Source: Cyclaneusma minus (Eukaryota > Ascomycota > Leotiomycetes > Marthamycetales > Marthamycetaceae). Taken from it: a DNA stretch of 64,000 bases. This document shows positions 1 to 13,260 of this stretch, piece after piece. The DNA lies in assembly GCA_037179335.1 (NCBI GenBank), contig JAKZHN010000011.1, forward strand, positions 402,428 to 466,427. The letters are read 5' to 3'. The notes below the pieces were generated by a model, which was given only the letters and a program-made list of their open reading frames with translations, had not been told where the DNA came from and made no database searches. How positions within the stretch are numbered: position 1 is the stretch's first letter; each line of letters starts with the position of its first letter. The position numbers and the translations under genes are program-made.

Positions 1-2235
1 CCGAAATTTAATTGTTTTTAAAATTAATAGCGCTATAATTAATTAAATTATAATTTTAAAGCTTAAAATTTAAATAATAGCCTTTTTGCAATTAATTTCC
101 TCGCTTTAAAAGCAATTATAAAAATTCTATAAAGTTTATTTTAAAAAGCCCTATTCTTTTTTAATTAATATTAGAAATAAGATTTAATTACCTTTAAAAT
201 TAATAGCGCTATTAAATTATTATATAAATTAGTTTTCGGAATTAGCCTTTAATTTCGAAAACCATAATTTTGTTTTAGAATTATTATAGCAAAATAGGGT
301 TTTATATATATATAATTTTATTTCCAATTTTTAATAAATAAAAGGCAATTATATTAAATAAAAAAAACCAAAAATAAACAACTTCTTCATATATAGCTAG
401 TTTTAAATATCGGAAATTAACCCTTGATTTCGGGGTTATTTTAAACCCAAAATTATAATAATAATTTTATTTTAGGTATTTGCCGTAAATTTAATTAATA
501 AAAGTATTGGCAAGTTTATTTATATTTAAGTTTATTATTGAAATAAAATATTTTATTTTGGTAAGGCGGCAGAAAATTATTATAATAATATATTGGTATT
601 CTTAATTATTTTATTTATAAATAGGGAAAAAGATAATATAATTTATAAAAATATTGAATTATGCGCAAAATAGGATCAGCAGGGATTGCAGGAAGCTAGG
701 AGATATTAAGCGGAAAGCTTCAATTTGGTTGCAAAACTTATAAGCTTTTATTTATATATATATATATATATTTTTGACTATATTTGGCTATTAATAATAT
801 TAGGTAATATTGCCTATAGTTTTAATTTTTTCTAAATAGCCGGCGGATCTTAAAAAATATATGCAATAAATAACTTAGATTTTCGATTTTTTTATATTTA
901 GCGGAATAAAAGTTTTATTGCAATAAGGAATTTGGCCTTTTTTAATTTTAAAATTTACTATTTCGGAATATATTATTTTTTGGAGCGTTTTCGGTTATTT
1001 ATAATAATTTCTATTTTATAAGCAAGCCAAGGTTTTTTAAATAATTATAAATATTATATATGATTTATTAATTAATTTATTAATGTTTTTATTAATATTT
1101 GATATTATTATAAAAATTAAATTTAGCTATATTAAATTTAGCTATAGGTTGTTTTTAATTATATTAGCTAATATATCCGTATTAAATAGCGCTTGCGGAA
1201 ATAATATTTTAGCTTAGTTAACTAGTTTTTTATTTAATATATTAGCCGATTGATTTTTTTGTTTTTGGTTTAATGCGTTTAGCTTAATTGCTTTGGTATC
1301 TAGGCAATAAATAATGCAAAAGTCAATTCCGGATAAAACTTTAAATTATTTTATTTGCCGTTAATCTAGAATTTTAATTATAATAAAGATTTATAGGTTT
1401 TTAGAATTAATTAAATTTTAAATTTAGTATTCTTTTAAAGTTTTGATTGCTATTTCTTTAGGTATTTAATTATAGCTAGTAGCTTTTTATTATAAAATTT
1501 GTTATTATATTTAGCTAAGATGTATTTTAATAAAAATAAGCAATCGGTTATAATAAGTCATTATTATTAGATTATAATAAAATATTTTTAAATGCCCAAT
1601 TTAAAGCATTAGTCTTTAAAAAGGTTTTTTAATTGTAATTAAAATGTACTAATATTAATGCTCTTATAAATGCTTGCTATAGTTTTTAAAATGCTTGTTA
1701 TTTAAAATTATCCCAATATTAAAATGTTTTCTTTCTTGTTAAATTATAGAGGAATTATATTATTTTAAAAAAGTTTTTAATAAATTTGCAATAGAAATTT
1801 GCAAAGCCTAAAAGATTTTGCAAATTGTAAAAATAAAGGGAAAGCTGCTATTTAAACATTGCCTTTATTTGTTTTGGGTTTATTTTAATATTATTTAAAA
1901 TTATATATAGGCCTAAATATTTGGTTTTGGTTATTTTAAATTTATATTTTTGGATATTAATTTATAAATTTGTATTTCTTTAGCTAATAAACATTTTTTT
2001 AAATATAGTTTTAATGCTTTTTAATATTATTTAAATAAATAAGGATATTATTAAGGTAGGCTATATACTTTTTCTTAAAAAGGTTAAACAAAATATTATT
2101 AATAAAGTATTAAAAAATATATAAGTTTGTTATATAGGCTAAAGGGCATAATACGGGATTTAAATAATCCAAAATAAATAATAAACGCTATTTTTTACTT
2201 TTTTGTTTTTTGCTATTTAGAAATAATTAAAAGCT
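1..2235 (-). mobile_element. Element A, 3' portion: Ty3/Gypsy RT C-terminus and connection domain
   Basis: Read on the minus strand, this piece gives a degraded Gypsy polyprotein with several frameshifts and stops. AYLNNILIYLNNIKKH (from YLDDILIYS-type active site) falls near 2,015-2,065. YLGLYIILNNIKINPKQIKA lies near 1,855-1,920, followed by LLGFANFYCKFIKNF near 1,770-1,820. This order is RT catalytic loop, end of RT, then the start of the RNase H connection. The RT N-terminus is missing here and is found instead at 16,893-17,270, on the other side of element B. The 3' LTR and integrase should lie left of the window edge. Confidence 0.85.
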
Positions 2236-2240
2236 GCTAT

Positions 2241-2460
2241 TATCACGGCAGTTTAAAAGCAAGGCAGGGGTCAGGGTAAAACGACGTTATATGCTGAAAA
2301 AGGAAATCTCCAGCCTTGCAGGGCCTTAAAGGCCCTGCAAGCTAGCGCAAAGCGCTAAAATCACATGCCTAGCACGGGAAAACGCTTAGGGCGCGGGCGC
2401 GTGGCGCGTGGCGCGTGCCTAACGCGCGTGCCTAAGGCATTTAAAATTAATATTATAATA
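2241..2460 (-). repeat. Left (3') LTR of element B
   Basis: This 220-bp LTR aligns end to end with 16,700-16,892. It begins TATCACGGCAG (ancestral TGTCACGGCAG). It keeps a hairpin with 11-bp arms at 2,315-2,325 and 2,331-2,341, and a CG-rich tract near 2,390-2,445. It is 27 bp longer than its partner because of extra GCGTG-type repeats. Its partner shows many more C-to-T and G-to-A changes, so this copy escaped much of the mutation. Confidence 0.88.
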
Positions 2461-4540
2461 ATACCTTTTTTAAATTGCTATTTATTTTAAATAGCGCTAA
2501 AAATCCTTTAAAATCTTTTAATTATAACTTATAAACTCTATAAAATAAATCGTCCTTTTTTTAAAATACTTAATATTATACCCTTTTTAGACCGTTCCTT
2601 TTTCTTTAAATAATCGTTTTTGCTATTTATATCGTACTTTTTTTGATTTCTTTTTTTAAATACAATTATAATTTGATCCAAATTTTATATTAAAGCAATT
2701 GCTTGTATTAAAGCGCTTGCCTATATTATAGCGATAAGCTATATTATAAAGCCTATTTAATAAAAAAGTCTAAAAATTCTAATTTATCCAAATAGTTTTA
2801 ATGCTATTTTTATAAATACTTTTTAAAGCTATAAAAATTAGTTTCCAATTGCAAATTTAATTTGTAATTTATTTATTCAATATAATATATTAACTTTTAA
2901 TTTAAGCAAATATCCTTGTTACAAATATCCAAAACGCTATTAAATTTCTATTTTTTAATAAGTTTTTATATTTTGTTATTTGTTTTTAATACTCTGCCTT
3001 TAAGGTTTTTGCTTTCCCGCTTATTAATTTTCTTTTAATTTAAAAGCTTTTTTATCTTCGGTTTTAATTTAAAAACAAATATATAAAATACAGAAAAAAT
3101 CCTTATACCGTTAAAAGAATCCAAAAAACAAGCTTTTACATATATTTTAAAGATTCTTTTATAAACCGGCCTATTTATTATCCTTTGTTTTTATAAAATA
3201 ATTGATTTTTATATTTTTAATATTAATACAAATATATTAGCGTATTTTATTTATTTATTAATTTTAATCGTTACCTAGCTATTAAGGCCACACAATAGTA
3301 ATTAAGGTAATAAATTATGCAAGGCTAAAAACCATAGAGAGAAAGGCCAGGCCTTTTTTGGAGAGAAATCAGGATTGTTTTTCCTGGGCTAAAATTATTT
3401 TAATTTTTTTTTTATTAATAGCGGTAAAAGCTTTTAGCTATAAATAAATTAGGGGCCTATAAAGCTTTAATAGTGCTATGCCTTTAAATTTTGCTATTAC
3501 TAATATTATAATTATTAATCTAAAAATTTGCCAAAAACACTCCAAATACCAAAATTATTTATGTTTTTAAAATATTATTGATATAGCCAGTTTTTTATTT
3601 AGCAAAATGTTTTTCTGGCCCCAATTAAAGCCCGGCTTTTCTATTCTTTATTTTTTTGCTTTTTCTATTTATATTTTTAATTTGGTTTTTAATTTTTTTT
3701 TAAATTACCGGCTGGTTTTTATTATAGCAGCTAAGGGGTTCTTTTTGGCAAACAAATAATTTTCGGATTATTATTGGCCACCAATAACCCTTATTTAAAT
3801 AAAATAGCCTATTTACCGCTAAATTTTAAATTATTAATTAGCCATTTAAATAGTGTTTTTTTAAATTGCCGGCTGGCTTTTAAAAGGCTATTGGCTAAAG
3901 CTTTTTTATTTAAATAAAATAGTATATTATTATTAAGCTTTAAAACTAATAGCTATTTTTTTTTTTCGAAGAATCTTTTATAGAAAATTGGCTTATTTAA
4001 AAAACGGATGCTATATATAAAAAGTAAATGTAACCTTATACCCTTTTTTGTAAGTAAGGCAATAAATTTTAAAAATCGAATTTTAAAGCCCTATTATTTA
4101 TAGCCCAGCCTAGTTGTTTTCCCCGGTTTCAAATAGCCTCTGGCTTTGTCCTTTAATTTTAAAGGCTTTAAATTAATGCGCTATTTTGAAATTGCCATTT
4201 TAAATGCTATAGCCTTTTTTCCACTAGTTATTAATTTCTTAAAATATTATTTAAATAATTATAATATCCCAATTTTTACTAGCCTTTTAGCAAAAGCCAA
4301 TTATGCCCTTTTAGAAACCATTTAATAATTATCCGGAAATACTTTAAGCGTTTAATATATTCAAATAAATTAAGGGTTTTTGGCTTCCAATTATTGCAAG
4401 CTTTTAAATAGGGCAAAAATATTAATTTACTATATTAATACTGCAAATTTCCAGCGGATTAAAATTAAAGGCTAATTATAATTATTTTTTAAATATAAAG
4501 ACCGCTATAAATAGGGGTGGTATATATATATATATATAAA

Positions 4541-4900
4541 TTATATCGATTATTTAATAAATACCAATAGGAAAAAGGGATTTATAATATAGATTTGCAA
4601 AAAGGGATATTTTTATATCGAGTATTAATTGCTAAAATCTGGTTTTTTAACGGCTATGCACTAATTATAAGGCAAAAGTAATTAAAAAATAAATAAATAT
4701 AAAAATGCCAGTTATATCGCAGGGCTGATAAAAACAAATTAAAAAATAAAGGGCCTGTAAAAAGGAAATTCGATTTATTGCATATTAATTATTAATTAAT
4801 ATATATTTAAAATCCGTATTTTTAACGGGATAAACTAATATACCGCTAATATTTACCAATAGCAAAAAAAACATATAGCAAGAAAAAAAAAGGTAAATTA
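4541..4900 (+). mobile_element. Probable Fot1/pogo-like (Tc1/mariner superfamily) transposase relic
   Basis: Reading the plus strand from 4,541 gives KYQ, a stop, then EKGIYNIDLQKGIFLYRVLI. This resembles the first catalytic block of Fot1/pogo transposases (KYxIxPExIYNxDExGFxxGV). About 50 codons on, KGNSIYCILII is in the place of the DGNRExxTLI block. No terminal inverted repeats were found, so limits are unknown. If real it sits in the 3' part of element B and would account for its excess length of about 2 kb. It could also be chance resemblance in a biased composition. Confidence 0.4.
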
Positions 4901-7389
4901 TTAAAGCTGGTAATTATTTAGCTGTTGGCTGGCTTTTAACTGGCTGGTATATATATTTATAAAAGTGATTATTGCTAATAAAAATGCCAATTGCTAGTAT
5001 ATGCTAATTAAGCTAAAAAAAAATTAAATTTTAAAATTCTGAATTGAAAAAAAAAAGGCTGGCGGCGGCAATAATAGCTGGAAAGAATTGGAAAACCATT
5101 GGAAATCATTTGGGAGGCCGTTTTTTGTATTTTAATAATTATTGCCTAAGCTGTATATTTGCTAATGGTATTTAAAACGCATATTAATAATATATATATT
5201 AAACACAATTAATCCTTTTATTTCCGGGGCCGCCAGTATTATTAAAAATAGTTTGAAAACCTTTTAAATAGCATTGGCGGATTTTTAAAAATAAGGAAAA
5301 TCAATTAAAACGGGTTTGAAAGGTGTTGCTTTCAAAAACGCGATTTACTCTGGTATGTGTAGATAATTAGCCTATTTTAAAAGCCGGGGCTTTAAAACGA
5401 TAAATATTGGCATTTCGCTTATAGTAATTAATTAATTATTAAACCAGCATTTTAAATTAAATAAGAATGCATTTTATTTAATTCGCAATAATATTGGCTT
5501 TATAAAATCATTATTTTAAAATTGCAATCATATTCAAAACGCAAGGCTAAAATAGCTTTATATTTATTTGCGGATAAAATTTATAATTGGCAAAAGATAG
5601 CATTATCCCTATAATTTCAAATATTTAATTATTAAAAGCAAATTCCATTAATAATAGCTAATTTATTTAATTAGTTTAAGGAAAAAACTATAAAGCTTTT
5701 TAAATACTATTTTAAATAAGCATTAAATTATTTAATCTGTTTATTTATTTTTTAAAAAACGGTTTTAGCCCAATTTCTAGTTTTTTAAATAAGTGTTTTT
5801 AAAATTAAAAAATAAATTGGATTTTTTTATCCAAAATAATATTATTGAAAATGCTATAAAAATAATAAATTCTATTAATAAAAGCTTTTGCAAATTCTTT
5901 ATCTTTAAAATTTATAATAAAAATAAAATAGCGCATTTTAATACATTTATATAATGCTATTATAATATATTAATAGCTATGGCTATTTCTAATGTATTTA
6001 AATAATAATATAATATAATCCATTAAAATATTCAATTAAATCTTTAAAAAAACCAATAAAATTGCAAAAATGCAGGAAATAATAGCCTAAAAGATTTAAC
6101 TTTATTGCACAATTCGCATTTTTTAATATATTTTGCAATATTTTAAAATATTTTAAATTATTAATAATATTAATTAGAATTTATTAAAATTCTGACTTTT
6201 TTTAAATATCCAGCTTTAGCTATAAAATAATGCCTATAAATAATTTGTATTGCTAAATTAGGGGCGTTAAAAAATATTTATACCCGATTTGCGTTTTCTA
6301 AATTTTTTAATATAATCCATTTATTTAAAATAAACAAATTCAATATTTAGTTTTTAAAAACCTAATGCAATTCTTTTGGCCAGGCTTTAAAATTTTTATT
6401 TTTTAAAGCCGCAATGCCAATATTGCAAGTTTTAATTTTTTATAAGCTATTTTAATAGTTTCCTAAATTGGTTTTTTTAAATTTTGCTCCAAATTTGAAA
6501 TTAATATTAAAGGAAATTCAATTCCTTTCAAATCCATTATTACGTTTTTAATGCTTTAAATAATGTTTTTACTTTTAATAGCAATATTTGTAATTTATAT
6601 TATAATTTTTTATTTCTAATATATTAAAAAAAGATTTTTAAACACCTGCGTAATGCATTTAATTTAATTCTTTAAAATTAAAGCTAAAAAAATTAAACCA
6701 ATAAATCTGTTTTTAATTCAGCTATTTAATTATTATAAAATACTTTAAATTATTATAATTAATTTAAATTTTAATATTCTTTAATAGTTTTTAAATTTTT
6801 AATTTCTATTCCTCCAGCCATTTAATAATAGCCAAAGGCTTTTTATTATAAATTTTATAATTATATTTTGCAAAATTTTAAATTTGAAAAAAATAAACCA
6901 CAAATCAAAACATCCCACTATTTCTATATTAAAAAAGCTTTTTTTTAAAAGCATAATTTAAAGCATCCATTTCCAAATTATTTATTTATTATAATTAAAA
7001 AAAGCCAGAACTAAAGCTAAAATAAATGCCTATTTAAATTTATTAAAAGCATTTTATTAAGCCTTTTTTCAAACCCATTTTGCTTTTTTTCCAATTAAAT
7101 TATTCAATAGCTTAGCTATTTTAAAAAGATTCCAAATAAATCTTTAGTAAAATTTTGCAAATCCCATAAACTTTTAAAATTTTTAAGTAAAAACTAATGA
7201 TTTTTAAATTATAATAGCAAATACTTTATTTGGATTTATTTTTATACCATTTAATATAATATAAAAATCTAAATATTTAATATAAATAATTTTATATTTA
7301 TATTTAAAAATATTAATTTAAAGGCGGGCATTTTTAATCGGCAAACCATTTTCCGAATGTATTCCCTATATTTTTTTTAAATTGTTTAA

Positions 7390-7720
7390 GAAAATTAAAA
7401 TATTATCCAAATAAATTATACACGTTTTATTTAATACATTAAATAAAATATTATTAATATAATATTAAAGTAAAGCTAAAATATTGCAAAATCCAAAAGA
7501 CATAATTAATAATTTAAAAAATCCAAAGCAAATAATAAATACCATTTTCCATTTATTCTTTTCTGCTATTCTCAATTTATTAAATACTGTAATAATATCA
7601 AGCTTAATATAAGTTTTAGGCTTATATATAACATTTAATTTGTTTTTAATTAGCAGCAAAAAATAACGACTTTTAATGATAATATTATTCAATTCTTTAT
7701 AATTTTAATAAACTTTAATT
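7390..7720 (-). pseudogene. Element B reverse transcriptase remnant
   Basis: The open stretch at 7,465-7,692 translates as a Gypsy RT core. It holds KTYIKLDIITVFNKLRIAE (YTKLDIxxAFNKLRI), then WKMVFIICFGFFKLLIMSFG (WKTAFRTRYGLFEYLVMPFG). Just beyond, near 7,395-7,420 on the same strand, ILIFL is preceded by YLDN, the decayed YLDD active site. Upstream (7,692-7,720) the residues resemble the YRxLN-IKNRYPLPLI lead-in. Stops flank the piece, so no functional enzyme is possible. Confidence 0.88.
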
Positions 7721-9873
7721 TCTTTTTTTAATTTAGCGGCTAGCATTAATAATACAGTATATTTGGACCTTAATTCCCAAATAAATCTATAAAAGAATTG
7801 CTTATTAAATTATTTTTTAATATATTCCAATTTCCTTAATCAAAAAGGCCAATTTTTATTATATAATGATTTTATATTAAATAATAATTTAAGTTTATAA
7901 TTCTATAACCGCTTAAAAGATAATTTATTGGCTTTTTTAAAAGAAAAAGGCATTCAATATATTATAAAGCCATTTAGAAAATTTATTTTAAATTTCCTTA
8001 TTATTTAGACTAGGCTTTCCTTTTATAAATTTAGCAATATTCTTTTCTATAATTTTCCTGAGTCTATTCATATTTTAAAGATTATCAATTTTCCGCCTAA
8101 AATAATAAAAGGCTAAAAAATCATTATAAATAAATAAAAATAAAACGCATAGGCTATTTAAATATTTCTAGCCTATAAATATATTTTTTATATTAAATTT
8201 AATAATTTTAAAAGCCTTTTTTATTAAATGAACAATTTTCTTAATTTTAAAATATTATTTAGCTTTTTTTAAATAATTTATATATATTAAATTCGTTTTT
8301 AGCAAGCAAATATAATAAAATTAATTGCGGCATTTACTTTAATATTTTTTATATCTAGCCTTAATTAATAAATTTCCAATATTAATTAAAAAGCATAAAC
8401 GAAGGCATTTATAATAAAACTGCTGCCTTTTCTATTTTTTTTAATAACAATATAAATTATATTTGCTATTTTTCTGGCAAAATATAGAAATTCAAAAACA
8501 ATTACTGCATATTATATAGGCTTTAATTTTAAATCCGTTTAAATTTGGATTTCTTTTTGTAATATAAAAATCCCATTGTAAAATAAAAATTTAATTAATT
8601 TAAAAAAAAAGTTTTTTCTTAAATATACTAATTTTTTTATCGCTATATTTTATAATAAATAAAATATAAAAACAAATTATTAAAATTGAAATTATGAAAA
8701 ACATTAAAAATATTAATATAAATATAAAAGATGTTAATTTGAATTTTAGCTTATTTTCGGGCTTTTTTAAAAAAATATTGCTAAAAGAATATATTAATAT
8801 TAAATAATAGCCAATTAAAAAAACATTAATATAATAATTCTGCTTTTAATAAATTATTTCTTAGCCCAGTCAATAGCCGGATTATAAATTTCCAATTATA
8901 AAAATCCAAAAATCATTAATATAATTTTAAAAAAATTACTAAAAAGAAAACCCATTCTTGAAAATGGTCCTAAATAGCAATTCTGGCTATTAATACTTAA
9001 ATAATTAAAAAAATAAAGTTTCTATCCGTTAAAGCCAATAGCCTAAATTAAAAGAAATCCAATAAAAATAAGTTATATATTTTGGCAAATTTTTTATTAA
9101 TAACGCCAATGCCAAAATATCCATCATTAATTAAAGCTTTTATAAATAAATTTATATATTTGGAAAATAAACAAAGTTTAACCAATATTAATTATAAATC
9201 TCTATTAAAACAAATGCAAAATAATATTTTATTCTATAAGCTTTAAAGCTACAAAAATGCTATATTAATTAATAACATATTTGCTAATATTTTCCAATTG
9301 CAATTTAAATTAAAGAATTGCTATTTTCCGGCTAAAAATATTTATTTTGGCCAAATTTGAAAAAGGGAAAATATATTTTGGATTTTTAAATTAAGGAAAA
9401 TTAAAATTAATCAGATTTTTTTTAAATGCTATTTTAGCTAATTCCGCTAGAAATGCTGCTTTTGCTAATTTCTTTATCCATTATAATTAGGCACTAGCCC
9501 TATTCTCCCTAATTTTATTCTTTTCGATTTCAATTACTAAATTTTTCCCAATTGTTTTTTAATATTTTTTTTATTTAAATCCGGGATTTCTAAAATTAAA
9601 TATAAATAAAAATCTATTTTAAAATTAATTACCTTTATATTAATTGCCGAAAATAAAGCCATTGGTTATATTTTTGATATTTGCAATTAGGCTTTTAGCG
9701 CATTTACAATTTTAATATTTTAATTCTTTATAATAAAACTTTTGCTATTAAACTTTAACAGATACTCAAATAGCAATAGGCATAATATCCAAAACTATAA
9801 AATTACCTTAATTAAAATATTCCTAAATTTAATTTGCAAAAATTAAAATAAAAGCTTTAAATTAATTGCTATT

Positions 9874-10062
9874 TATAACGGCCCTGGGCCGCAGACCCTG
9901 TACTTTGCGGACATGTAACCGGACCAATTATAGCTCCAATCCCATTTATATATAAAGCTTTCCAAAGCTTTTTAAACTTTCTTTTCTTTTTTATAGCAAT
10001 AAATACCCATTAATAGCGTTTTTTACTCGGCCTAATCTAAAACGGAAATCCAAATTGTAACA
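9874..10062 (+). repeat. Left (5') LTR of element C
   Basis: The repeat starts TATAACGGCCCTGGGC and ends TTGTAACA. It includes cggaccaattatagct and the segment ttactcggcctaatc found also in the right LTR. It keeps slightly more C and G than its partner. Confidence 0.9.
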
Positions 10063-12824
10063 AATTTATTGCTATTTTATTTTATAAATTCTTATTCGAT
10101 ACTTTAAAAGTTTTAATTTTATTAATGCGTAATTAATTCGAAGCCCAATTCTATAAATTTGCAATATTAAATTCCAAATGGTTATGTTTTTCCCAGCCTA
10201 TAATAAGAATCCGGCTAATATATTTCTTATTTTTAAAATTCGCGCAAAATCCATTCTAAAAATACTTTTAAATAAAAACTATAAAAATAAAAAGCCTTTA
10301 ATCGTTTTAAAGCCTATAAAGAACAGCAGCATTTAAAAATGGAATTTATTAAAAATGGCAATAATAATATATTCGCCTTTAAAAAACGCACCCTGGGATT
10401 ATTTCTCCTTAATAATTAATTTAATCTAAAAAATAAAATACAAATCCTTATGTTAAAATAAAACCTTTAATATTCGCGTTTAAAAAAACGCTTTGCTTAT
10501 AATAATAATAAGCCAAATAATTATAACAAATTCTTTATTATCCATTTAAACTTTAATAATTCAATTAAGCAATTTAAAAAGGCTTTTAGCAATATATTTA
10601 TAAATTTTAAAAACCAGCTTTGGAAATTGGCCAATATTTAATAATAAAAGCCCTATTAAATTTGCTTTTCTTTTCGATTTTTAGCCTTTAGCAATTAAAT
10701 ACAAATGCCAAATATAACCTTTAGCAAAGCTATTTCCGGATCCGGTAATAAATCCGGTATTAGCATTAATATTAATAGATTTTCTAATAGCAATGCTTTT
10801 AATTTTGCTATAGGCAATATTAGAAATAATATTAATATATCCCAAAATAATAAATTTGCCCAATTTGTGCAAAGTCTGCTTTATAACGCCCTCTTTATTG
10901 CTTTAAAAACATCCCTAATTCTAATAAGCTAAATAATAATTTAAAATTTAAAATTAAAATTTAATATATTGCTATTAAAAATAAACTTGCTATTAATTAT
11001 AATTATTTTCCCAATTTTTAATTTAGATTCGCCTATATTATTAATCGTATTAAAAATAAACCCAATTATATCTTGCAATTAAAATATATTCCTAATGCCA
11101 GAAATCCATTTATTTGAAAAAAAAAAAGTAAAAGTTTATACGCCATTTTTAATTTGCCAATTAAAAAATCTAATATTTATTGCTATTATACCAGCTATAT
11201 AATAAAAAACAAATTAAAACTTTTAATTTTAATTTGCATTGTAATATTTAATTGGAAAATATGCCCAATTCCAATATTTTGGCTAATTTATTTAATTATT
11301 TATTTCCCAAATTAATAGCTATTATTATTTTTATAATTTATTTTTACCGGTTTTTTAAAAGAAAACGCGTATTTTCTATTATAATGCAATTTAAAGCATT
11401 GCTATTAAAAATAAAATTTGGCGCTTTTTAAATAATTAAAAATCTAGCTATAGCAATAATAAATATAGATAAAAATACAGCAATAATAGCGGCAATGCTA
11501 ATAATGGAAATAATTTTAATAGCAATAATAATACTAAAAACCATTAGGCACGCCAAGAATACAAAGATCCGCAAAGGGCTAATGCTAAAAAAAATAAAAA
11601 AATAAAAATTATTTGAAAAAAGCTTATTTTAAATATTATTAAATTAGCTATATAAAATGAAATTATCCAAATAATAAAACTCTGGTTAAAAACAAAAATA
11701 AAAATAAAATAGAATAGGTTTAAATAGGCAAAAGAAAAAGCGTGTTTAATTCCGAATTGGAAAATAATACTGCCTAAAAAAAATCTCTTTTTTAAATAAT
11801 ATTGTTAAATTCTTTATAAATATTATATTTATAAATCTTGATAATATTATTGGCGGCAAAGGATTTATAATTTTATATATATTAGAAAATCGCAAATTTC
11901 TAATTTAATTTAATGCTTTTATTAATAGCAAAGCTTAAATATTATATTTTATAAATATTAATATAGCTAAACAATTAATTATTATTATATATTTTATTCA
12001 ATTTCTAAATGTTTTTATTTCTATCTAAAATTATATTAACCTATATATTTTTTAATTAATTACCAATTTTAAATTATATAAATTCTTGCTTAATTTTAAA
12101 TGGCAAAAGAAAATTGCTAAGTTTTTATTATTATTATTTATATTAGCCGGTATATTTTAAAAGCAAAGCAATTTATAATTACCAGTTTTTAAAATTTAAA
12201 AGCTTAAAAAAAGTCAAATAAAAAATTAAAACGGCCTAGTAAAATAAAAACGCTTTAATATTATATATTAAATAAGCGAATTATTATAATATAAAATATA
12301 TTAATTGCTATAATATAATATAATATATTATAATAGATTTTAAAAGCTGCTTTTATATATTAAATTGCAATTTGCAAAGCTTTTTAAAAATATATTAAAA
12401 ATTAATTTATATATTGCCTTTTTTTGAAATAAAACTAAAATCTAATTTTTTTTTGGAAATTGGCTTTAAAAATGCCCTGATCTTAAATATATATATAATT
12501 TTTACAAATAATATATAACGAAATTTAAATAATTTAAAAAAGAATACTATTGCTTTTATTTATTTTCTATATAAAATTAATAAAAGGCTAAAAATTGAAA
12601 AGCTGCTAAAAAAGCCAAAAATAAATAATAGTATAATATTTTAAAAAAAGCTTTTTTTAAAGCTAAATAAAGCAGTAGATATTCTTTTCAAACAAGCTTT
12701 AAATTGGCTATTAAATTAAAAGCTATATAATATAGAAATTAAATTGGAAAAGCCGGAAAGCAAATTCTTTTATTTTTTATTTTATACTATATTAAAAAGC
12801 CAATTAAAAGTTATTTAAAAATAT

Positions 12825-13260
12825 TTGCAAAATAATTTAGCCAAAACGTTTATTAAAAAAAAAATTGCTGCGTTGGTATTTTTTATTAAAAAGCCTAAAA
12901 AAGGGCTATGCTTTTATATAAATTATTGGAAATTTAATAAAATTACCAAAAACAATATTATTCATTTTTATTATTTAAGAAAATTTCATTTAAATTTAGC
13001 AAAGCTAAGTATTTTATTAAAATTAATATTTAATAAGCCTTTTACCAAATTTATATAAATGCTGCCAATTAAAAATATATAATTCTTTATATCAAATATA
13101 AAATTGATTAATATAAAATACTATTATTTAAATTAATAAATTAATTAATTTTCTTTTAACAATATATTAATAATATATGATTTAATTTACTAAATAAAGT
13201 TTATATGGCTTTTATTAATGATATTTTTATTCATAATATAAATCCTGCTTAATATAAAAC
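12825..13260 (+). pseudogene. Element C reverse transcriptase remnant
   Basis: The first 77 codons read LAKTFIKKKIAALVFFIKKP and then LCFYINYWKFNKIT, matching the Gypsy RT start (LxKGFIRPSxSPxxAPVLFVKKxxGxLRxCVDYRxLNxIT). They end in FTKF for YTKLD. After a stop, another frame gives QYINNI and VYMAFINDIFIHN near 13,165-13,250, the decayed YIDDILIYS catalytic block. Stops and frame changes make it nonfunctional. Confidence 0.88.

Noticed and set aside
10681..10932. Overlapping 63- and 75-codon frames inside element C
   Set aside because: Asn/Ile/Ser-rich composition follows from the AT bias; no gag or other domain could be recognised and the two frames overlap on opposite strands.
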